DNA of 6,603 nt, taken from NCBI GenBank assembly GCA_943325355.2, contig CALPPA020000100.1, positions 1 to 6,603 on the forward strand, read 5' to 3'. The notes under the pieces are model-generated. The model did not search any database, had not been told where the DNA came from, and worked only from the letters and a program-made list of their open reading frames with translations. This document shows, in pieces, positions 1 through 4,702 of the stretch. The position numbers and the translations under genes are program-made. Numbering within the stretch: position 1 is the stretch's first letter; every line of letters starts with the position of its first letter. Source of the stretch: Klebsiella pneumoniae. GTDB lineage: Bacteria; Bacteroidota; Bacteroidia; Flavobacteriales; Flavobacteriaceae.

Positions 1-149
1 ACAACTACTTTATTTTCATCAGATTGAACTAAGGTTACATTCAATTGATCAAAGACTTTCAACTCATCAAAATTTTCTAATTTGATGGTAGTTTGACTAA
101 AATTCAATTGTGAAATCATCACAAATGTTACTAAAATTATCTTTTTCAT
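1..149 (-). CDS. Head-GIN (DUF2807) domain secreted protein, N-terminal fragment
   Basis: Reading the minus strand from the ATG at 149-147 gives 49 open codons that run off the left edge, so only the N-terminus is present. Residues 1-19 (MKKIILVTFVMISQLNFSQ) look like a Sec signal peptide: two lysines, a hydrophobic stretch, then a short polar end. The next part, with the pattern LENFDELKVFDQLNVTLVQ followed by SDENKVV, resembles the first beta strands of the head-GIN/DUF2807 domain. That domain forms a beta-solenoid in exported or cell-surface Bacteroidota proteins whose exact role is mostly unknown. The start lies 23 bp after the rnr stop, with an A-rich leader and no room for an obvious promoter, so cotranscription with rnr is likely (inference). 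The family call rests on about 30 mature residues and should be treated as probable. Confidence 0.7.
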   Translation of the reverse strand, partial: MKKIILVTFVMISQLNFSQTTIKLENFDELKVFDQLNVTLVQSDENKVV

Positions 150-172
150 TTTTTTAAAATTTAATTTCTTTA

Positions 173-2353
173 TTATTCATTCCTTCTTATAAAATTAAAA
201 TCCAATTGCTTTTTAACTAAATCAGCATTTTTAACTTTTACATAAATTTCGTCACCTAATTGCAACAACTCTTTTGTAGTAGCGCCAACTAAAGCATATT
301 GCTTTTCGTCGAAAGTGTAGTAATCGTCTTTTATTTCTCGAATTCGAACCATTCCTTCGCATTTATTTTCGATGATTTCAACGAAAATTCCCCATTCGGT
401 TACACCTGAAATCACTCCTAAAAATTCTTGATCGTTGTGGTTCTGCATGTATTTTACCTGCATATATTTGATAGAATCACGCTCAGCATTCGATGCTAAA
501 CCTTCCATTGTAGAAGAGTGCAAACATTTTGCTTCGTATTTTTCTTCATCGACAGATTTTCCTCCATCGAGATAAAATTGCAATAATCGATGCACCATCA
601 CATCAGGATAACGACGAATAGGCGAAGTAAAATGACTGTAATAATCAAAAGCCAATCCATAATGTCCAATATTATCGGTCGAATATTTAGCTTTACTCAT
701 TGTTCTAATCGCAAGAGTATCAATTAAATTCTGTTCTTTTTTTCCGGAAACATCATTTAATAAAGCATTCAAGGATTTTGAAATATCACCTTTGTTTCTG
801 AAATCTATTTTGTAACCAAATTTTGAAATCACGGTTTGCATCGCAATCAGTTTATCTTCATTGGGTTCATCGTGGATTCGATAAATAAAGGTTTTCTTTT
901 GTTTTCCAATGTATTCGGCCACTTTTCTATTGGCTAAAAGCATAAATTCTTCAATCAAATGATTGGCATCTTTAGAAATTTTGAAATAAACACCTTCTGG
1001 TTCGCCTTCATCGTCTAAATTAAATTTTACTTCGACTTTATCAAAAGAAATAGCTCCATTATTCATTCTGTTTCTACGAAGAACTTGAGCTAAATCTTGC
1101 ATTTTAAGCGTTGCTGCGACAATTTCATCCGAAACTGTATAAGAACTTCCTGTTATTGATATTTCTGCTGGAATGGTGCTGCCTTTCGTTTCTATAATAT
1201 GCTGTGCTTCTTCGTAAGCAAATCGTTGATCTGAAAAAATTACAGTTCTTCCAAACCATTGATTGACCACTTGAGCCGTTTCGGTGATTTCGAAAATAGC
1301 TGAAAATGTATATTTTTCTTCTTCAGGACGCAACGAACAAGCAAAATTAGACAATACTTCAGGTAACATTGGTACAACTCTATCTACCAAATACACTGAT
1401 GTCGCTCGTTGATAAGCTTCATCATCCAGAATTGTTCCTTCCTGAAGATAGTGTGAAACATCTGCAATATGAATTCCTATTTCGTAATGACCGTTTTCTA
1501 ATTTTTTGAAAGATAAAGCATCATCAAAATCTTTCGCATCTTTTGGATCAATCGTGAAAGTCAACGTATCACGCATATCTCGACGATTTTTGATTTCTTC
1601 TTCAGTAATCGAAGTATCTATTTTTTGAGCATACACTTCAACATCTACTGGAAACTCAGCTGGTAAACCGTATTCAGCTAAAATGGCGTGAATTTCAGTA
1701 TCGTGTTCTCCAGGTTTTCCAAGCACTTTTATTACGGAACCAAAAGGACTATCAGCTCGTTTTGGCCAATCTTCAATATGAACCAAAACCACATCACCTT
1801 GTTCTGCTTCGCCTAATTTATCTTTTGGAATAAAAATATCAGTGTACATTTTAGGATTAGCAGTCGATACAAAAGCAAAATTCTTTTGGATATCAATTAC
1901 ACCCACAAAATCTGTTTTAGCTCTTTCGACCACTTCAATCACTTCACCTTCAGGTCTTCGTCCTTTTCTACGATTATAAACATAAACTTTTACTTTGTCT
2001 TTATCTAAAGCTCTGTTTAAATTATTAGTCGGAATAAAAACGTCTTCTTCTAATTCAGGGCAAACAAAATAAGCTGTTTTCCGTCCAGTCATATCAATGG
2101 TTCCTTCGTAATAATCTTGACTAATTGCCTTAACAAGATATTTACCTGGTTCTGTTTCAACTACTTTTTTTTGTGCTGCAAGTATTTTTAAATCTCTTAT
2201 AATTTCGTTTCTACTTTTAGTATCATCTTTCTCTAAAATAGCGGCTATTTGCTTATAATTGAATGCTTTATTAGCATTTTGAGCTAATATTTTTATTATT
2301 TTATTAGAGAAGTCTTTCTCTTTATTTTCTGGTTTTCTCAACTTTTTACTCAT
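173..2353 (-). CDS. rnr: Ribonuclease R (RNB-family 3'-5' exoribonuclease)
   Basis: A complete 726-residue protein with the full RNase R domain order. Residues about 15-75 form an N-terminal winged-helix-like region (KIIKILAQNANKAFNYKQIA). Residues about 80-210 hold two cold-shock/OB domains, including AYFVCPELEEDVFIP and FAFVSTANPKMYTDIFIP. Residues about 255-590 form the RNB catalytic domain, and residues about 641-723 form an S1 domain (GVISGVTEWGIFVEI). The metal-binding aspartates are intact at D269, D275, D277 and D278 in IDPKDAKDFDDAL, and the RNB signature TSPIRRYPDVMVHRLL lies at 576-591. The enzyme degrades RNA processively from the 3' end to short oligonucleotides and can pass through duplexes, so it acts in the cytoplasm in mRNA decay and rRNA/tmRNA quality control (family knowledge). 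Unlike the E. coli protein of about 813 residues, it has no long lysine-rich tail; it ends about four residues after the S1 fold. It is transcribed divergently from the DUF2007 gene and probably together with the GIN gene downstream. Confidence 0.97.
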   Translation of the reverse strand: MSKKLRKPENKEKDFSNKIIKILAQNANKAFNYKQIAAILEKDDTKSRNEIIRDLKILAAQKKVVETEPGKYLVKAISQDYYEGTIDMTGRKTAYFVCPELEEDVFIPTNNLNRALDKDKVKVYVYNRRKGRRPEGEVIEVVERAKTDFVGVIDIQKNFAFVSTANPKMYTDIFIPKDKLGEAEQGDVVLVHIEDWPKRADSPFGSVIKVLGKPGEHDTEIHAILAEYGLPAEFPVDVEVYAQKIDTSITEEEIKNRRDMRDTLTFTIDPKDAKDFDDALSFKKLENGHYEIGIHIADVSHYLQEGTILDDEAYQRATSVYLVDRVVPMLPEVLSNFACSLRPEEEKYTFSAIFEITETAQVVNQWFGRTVIFSDQRFAYEEAQHIIETKGSTIPAEISITGSSYTVSDEIVAATLKMQDLAQVLRRNRMNNGAISFDKVEVKFNLDDEGEPEGVYFKISKDANHLIEEFMLLANRKVAEYIGKQKKTFIYRIHDEPNEDKLIAMQTVISKFGYKIDFRNKGDISKSLNALLNDVSGKKEQNLIDTLAIRTMSKAKYSTDNIGHYGLAFDYYSHFTSPIRRYPDVMVHRLLQFYLDGGKSVDEEKYEAKCLHSSTMEGLASNAERDSIKYMQVKYMQNHNDQEFLGVISGVTEWGIFVEIIENKCEGMVRIREIKDDYYTFDEKQYALVGATTKELLQLGDEIYVKVKNADLVKKQLDFNFIRRNE

Positions 2354-2372
2354 AAATATTTTCTTAAAAGTC

Positions 2373-2380
2373 TAAAATTA
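2373..2380 (-). promoter_or_regulatory. Candidate -7 promoter box for rnr
   Basis: On the minus strand this reads TAATTTTA, seven of eight positions of the Bacteroidota -7 consensus TAnnTTTG, and lies about 20 bp upstream of the rnr ATG. No convincing -33 TTG element sits at the usual distance. A similar box (TATATTTT) lies farther upstream in the same 108 bp spacer, and such AT-only matches are common by chance. The assignment is tentative. Confidence 0.3.
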
Positions 2381-2440
2381 CGAAGAACTATCAAGACTTA
2401 GAGTATTACCTATTAAGATTTATCTAAAATATAACTTTCG

Positions 2441-2448
2441 TATCTTTA
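2441..2448 (+). promoter_or_regulatory. Candidate -7 promoter box for the DUF2007 gene
   Basis: TATCTTTA matches the Bacteroidota/flavobacterial TAnnTTTG box at seven of eight positions and lies 13 bp before the ATG at 2462. Transcription would begin around 2452 and leave a leader of only about 10 nt (AAAAAAGTAA), A-rich as is common upstream of flavobacterial starts. No clear -33 element is visible. Confidence 0.4.
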
Positions 2449-2461
2449 TAAAAAAAGTAAA

Positions 2462-2695
2462 ATGGAAGAATTTAAAACCATTGCTATATTCAATTATACT
2501 CACGAAATCGTGGTTCTAAAACATAGACTCGAGCAAGAAGAAATTCAATATTATTTCGAAAACGAAACAATGTCTTCTATTGCTCCATTTTATTCCAATG
2601 CGTTGGGTGGAATTAAACTAAAAATTCATCCAAATGATTTTGAAAGGGTTCAAGAAATTTTAGATAATTTAAATAACAATCTTAAAATAGTTTAA
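2462..2695 (+). CDS. Small DUF2007 (putative signal-transducing) protein
   Basis: A 77-residue cytoplasmic protein with no signal peptide or membrane segment. It follows the DUF2007 layout (Pfam calls this a putative prokaryotic signal-transducing protein): a first strand (KTIAIFNYTHE, residues 5-15), an amphipathic helix (IVVLKHRLEQEEI, 16-28), a strand containing YYFENE, then FYSNALGGIKLKIHPNDF (43-60) and a C-terminal helix ERVQEILDNL (61-70). The fold is a small ferredoxin-like alpha/beta domain, and its biochemical role is not established. The ATG at 2462 is the only sensible start and has an A-rich leader. The gene stands alone: rnr diverges to its left and a 645 bp spacer follows. No clear intrinsic terminator is seen after its stop; the best candidate is a weak 5 bp GTTGT/ACAAC pairing at 2697-2721. 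Confidence 0.8.
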   Translation: MEEFKTIAIFNYTHEIVVLKHRLEQEEIQYYFENETMSSIAPFYSNALGGIKLKIHPNDFERVQEILDNLNNNLKIV

Positions 2696-2768
2696 AGTTG
2701 TCAACATCTATTAAAAACAACAAAAAGAAAAAGAAATTTAAATTAATTTTTTAATGGTTATTATAGCG

Positions 2769-3258
2769 TGTTAATAGTTATAATAAGTTTATATTTAAAT
2801 ATATTTTTTATTAGATATCTATTTTTATAACGATTTATTAACATAGTTTTAAGATGTTAAAAGGTTTATTTTAAAGTGATTTTAAAAAATAATTAACAAC
2901 GGTTAATAATAAAAAAAGGATTGATTTTGTAAATAAGTTTGTATTGCAATTTTGTTAACAATAACGATTTTTCTATCAATAACTTTTCTAAAAATTCACC
3001 AAACTAAATTTGGTTATTTCATTCCGCTTTTGGATTACATTTTTATTTCATACAAACAAGAAATAGTTCTAATTTTCTATCTAAAGTTATAAACATTTAA
3101 TGTTAATTTAAGGTTAACTGATTTTCAATGATTTATAGAACACTATTAACATTACAATAATTTAACAATTTGTTTAAAAATATACTGTTAATTTAAACTA
3201 ATTGTTTTCAATATAATATATTTCAGAAAGTCAATCCTATTGATTTTCTGACAGTTAA
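2769..3258. repeat. Cluster of TGTTAA / TTAACA hexamers
   Basis: The hexamer TGTTAA occurs on either strand at 2769-2774, 2838-2843 (minus), 2855-2860, 2893-2898 (minus), 2953-2960 (palindromic TGTTAACA, both strands), 3101-3106, 3146-3151 (minus), 3162-3167 (minus) and 3186-3191. Near matches GTTAA lie at 2902-2906, 3113-3118 (GTTAAC) and 3254-3258. Six copies extend to TGTTAAT. Several are arranged as inverted pairs, for example TTAACAT/ATGTTAA at 2838-2860. A rough base-composition estimate predicts one or two hexamers in the spacer, against ten strand-counted copies. What binds here, if anything, is unknown. Confidence 0.55.
3223..3251 (+). repeat. Near-perfect 13 bp hairpin with a 3-nt loop
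   Basis: The left arm TCAGAAAGTCAAT (3223-3235) pairs with the right arm ATTGATTTTCTGA (3239-3251) around the loop CCT. All pairs are Watson-Crick except one G-T at 3230/3244, which would be a tolerated wobble in plus-strand RNA but a C-A mismatch in minus-strand RNA. It is the strongest secondary structure in the spacer and lies 57 bp upstream of the rpiB promoter box. No U-run follows, so it does not look like a standard intrinsic terminator. An operator dyad or structured RNA element is possible. A second, AT-only hairpin (TTTTAAA/TTTAAAA, loop TCC) follows at 3266-3282. Confidence 0.6.
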
Positions 3259-3308
3259 ATATTTATTTTAAATCCTTTAAAAAAATTACATATCCACAAT
3301 TGTTTCCC

Positions 3309-3316
3309 TAAATTTG
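3309..3316 (+). promoter_or_regulatory. Promoter -7 box of the rpiB-CDF-tex run
   Basis: TAAATTTG is an exact match to the Bacteroidota -7 consensus TAnnTTTG and is followed by C, as often seen in flavobacterial promoters. Transcription would start near 3319-3321, giving a leader of about 20 nt that is A-rich just before the ATG at 3341. A good -33 TTG at the usual spacing is not evident. The box also overlaps the upstream in-frame TTG codon at 3314-3316, which argues against that codon being the rpiB start. Confidence 0.6.
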
Positions 3317-3340
3317 CACCACACAACTAATATAAATAAT

Positions 3341-3769
3341 ATGAAAATCTCCATTGGAAACGATCACGCAGGACCAGAATATAAAAAAGCAATCGTTCAA
3401 TATTTAGAATCAAAAGGACACGTGGTGACTAATTACGGAACAGACACAGATGCTTCTGTAGATTATCCCGATTTTGGTCATCCTGTTGCCAATGATGTTT
3501 CTGAAGGAAAAGCTGATTTTGGAATCGTGATTTGTGGTTCAGGAAACGGAATTGCAATGACCGTTAATAAACATCCAAAGGTTAGAGCTGGTTTGTGTTG
3601 GACTAAAGAAATTGCATATTTAACCCGTTTACATAATAATGCTAATGTTTTAAGTATTCCCGCTCGTTATACTTCTATTCAACAAGCGGTAGAAATAGTA
3701 GAAACTTTTTTAACAACGGAATTCGAAGGAGGAAGACATCAAAATAGAGTGGATAAAATTAGTTGTTAA
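3341..3769 (+). CDS. rpiB: Ribose-5-phosphate isomerase B (RpiB/LacAB family)
   Basis: A 142-residue cytoplasmic enzyme that interconverts ribose-5-phosphate and ribulose-5-phosphate in the non-oxidative pentose phosphate pathway. The frame is open back to a TTG at 3314, but the ATG at 3341 gives the canonical family start MKISIGNDHAG, and the TTG lies inside the promoter box. Key features are GNDHAG (6-11, substrate-binding D8 and H9), DYPDFG (41-46), the catalytic cysteine C65 in ICGSGNG with its anion-hole glycines, H98 and N99 in LHNNANVLSIPAR, and the phosphate-contacting R132 and R136 in GGRHQNRVD. The length is typical. Residues match E. coli RpiB more than the LacA/LacB subunits, which lack the full isomerase set, and no lac-type genes are nearby. 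It is the first gene of a tight plus-strand run, ending 6 bp before the CDF gene in the same reading frame. Confidence 0.95.
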   Translation: MKISIGNDHAGPEYKKAIVQYLESKGHVVTNYGTDTDASVDYPDFGHPVANDVSEGKADFGIVICGSGNGIAMTVNKHPKVRAGLCWTKEIAYLTRLHNNANVLSIPARYTSIQQAVEIVETFLTTEFEGGRHQNRVDKISC

Positions 3770-3775
3770 TATATT

Positions 3776-4687
3776 TTGGGAAGCAATCACAATCACAGTC
3801 ATCATCAACAAGTAGAAGGTAAAAACCTGCTGTTTTCGATTGTGTTAAATGTTGTAATAACTACAGCTCAAGTTATAGGAGGATTGATATCAGGAAGTTT
3901 AGCTTTATTATCAGATGCTTTACATAATTTTTCCGATGTTCTTTCTTTGGTTTTTAGTTATTTTGCCCATAAATTATCCAAGAAAAAAGCCTCGGTTAAT
4001 CAAACTTTTGGCTACAAAAGAGCCGAACTTATTGCCGCTTTTGTCAACGCAATAACCTTAATTATTGTGGCTTTGTTTTTAGTTTACGGAGCCATCGAAC
4101 GTTTTTTTAATCAGCAAGAAATAGAATCAGAATTAGTAATTTGGTTATCTATTTTAGGAATTGCCGTCAATGGTTTATCCGCTTTGATGTTAAAAAAAGA
4201 TGCGGATAAAAACCTGAATATGAAATCGGCTTATTTACATTTGTTTACCGATATGTTAGCTTCGGTTGCGGTTTTAATTGGTGGATTGTTGATGAAATAT
4301 TATCAATGTTTTTGGGTTGATAGTGTATTGACATTAGCAATTGCCCTTTATTTAATTGTCGTTGGTTTTGATTTACTCAAAACATCTACCAGAATGCTAA
4401 TGCTTTTCACACCCGTTCATATTAATATAGAAGAAATTGCTCAAGAAGTATACAAAATTTCAGGAGGAGGAAAACTACACCATATTCACGTTTGGCATCT
4501 TAATGATGACGAACTGCATCTCGAAGCGCATTTAGATTGTTTGGAAGATATAAAAATGTCTGAATTCAACGAAATAGTGCACCAAGTAGAGCACGTTTTA
4601 TTTGATAAATTCCAAATCAATCACATCAATATTCAACCTGAATATAACAAAGAAGAAGATTCAAAGGATTTTATTGTCCAAGATTAA
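3776..4687 (+). CDS. Cation diffusion facilitator, zinc-type (CzcD/ZitB-like) efflux transporter
   Basis: A 303-residue inner-membrane protein with six predicted membrane segments near residues 18-38, 42-63, 84-105, 119-138, 152-174 and 179-200, then a cytoplasmic C-terminal domain (about 205-290). Both metal-site signatures are HxxxD: H50NFSD54 in helix 2 (DALHNFSD) and H155LFTD159 in helix 5. This HD/HD pairing is typical of zinc-exporting members, which use proton antiport to remove Zn2+ from the cytoplasm (family knowledge). The N-terminus NHNHSHH is a short histidine-rich stretch, and the C-terminal domain carries HHIHVWHL (235-242) and HLEAHLDC. The start is unusual: no ATG is available before the first helix, and TTG at 3776 gives MGSNHNHSH, the expected beginning. 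The preceding in-frame stop is the rpiB TAA itself, so initiation must lie within 3770-3778 or downstream. It probably shares the rpiB transcript, and tex begins 15 bp later. Confidence 0.9.
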   Translation: MGSNHNHSHHQQVEGKNLLFSIVLNVVITTAQVIGGLISGSLALLSDALHNFSDVLSLVFSYFAHKLSKKKASVNQTFGYKRAELIAAFVNAITLIIVALFLVYGAIERFFNQQEIESELVIWLSILGIAVNGLSALMLKKDADKNLNMKSAYLHLFTDMLASVAVLIGGLLMKYYQCFWVDSVLTLAIALYLIVVGFDLLKTSTRMLMLFTPVHINIEEIAQEVYKISGGGKLHHIHVWHLNDDELHLEAHLDCLEDIKMSEFNEIVHQVEHVLFDKFQINHINIQPEYNKEEDSKDFIVQD

Positions 4688-4702
4688 CGTCAAAATTAAA
4701 TA

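Larger units (their letters stand above)
2696..3340. other. Gene-free, very AT-rich spacer with repeated short motifs
   Basis: I find no plausible gene in these 645 bp. The longest ATG-started frame inside is about 27 low-complexity codons on the minus strand, ending near 2763. A hand count of 2701-3300 gives 107 G+C in 600 bases, about 18%, far below the flanking genes. The stretch contains a cluster of TGTTAA/TTAACA words, several inverted repeats (8 bp arms at 2758-2765/2779-2786, 7 bp at 2838-2844/2854-2860, 6 bp at 2892-2897/2902-2907, 6 bp at 2998-3003/3009-3014, and 13 bp at 3223-3251), one DnaA-box-like nonamer at 3290-3298 and the rpiB promoter box at 3309-3316. It could be a long regulatory leader, a protein-binding or nucleoid-associated region, or part of a replication origin. 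The sequence alone does not decide between these. Confidence 0.85.

Noticed and set aside
2697..2721. Candidate terminator after the DUF2007 gene (GTTGT ... ACAAC, 5 bp stem).
   Set aside because: The stem is short with a 15-nt loop and is followed by A-rich, not U-rich, sequence, so it does not qualify as an intrinsic terminator.
2763..2843. Minus-strand frame of about 27 codons inside the spacer as a small peptide gene.
   Set aside because: It encodes only low-complexity Lys/Asn/Ile/Leu sequence expected from random AT-rich DNA and has no recognisable start context.
2838..2860. XerC/XerD dif-like site: inverted TTAACAT/ATGTTAA arms recall the XerD half-site TTATGTTAAAT.
   Set aside because: The central spacing does not match the usual 6 bp layout, the outer arm bases do not fit, and the same half-word recurs many times in the spacer, so a unique dif site is not supported.
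3005..3012. A second exact TAnnTTTG box (TAAATTTG) on the plus strand, overlapping a small ACCAAA/TTTGGT inverted repeat.
   Set aside because: No gene follows for more than 300 bp, no -33 element is seen, and one or so such matches is expected by chance in this AT-rich stretch. A small RNA cannot be excluded but has no other support.
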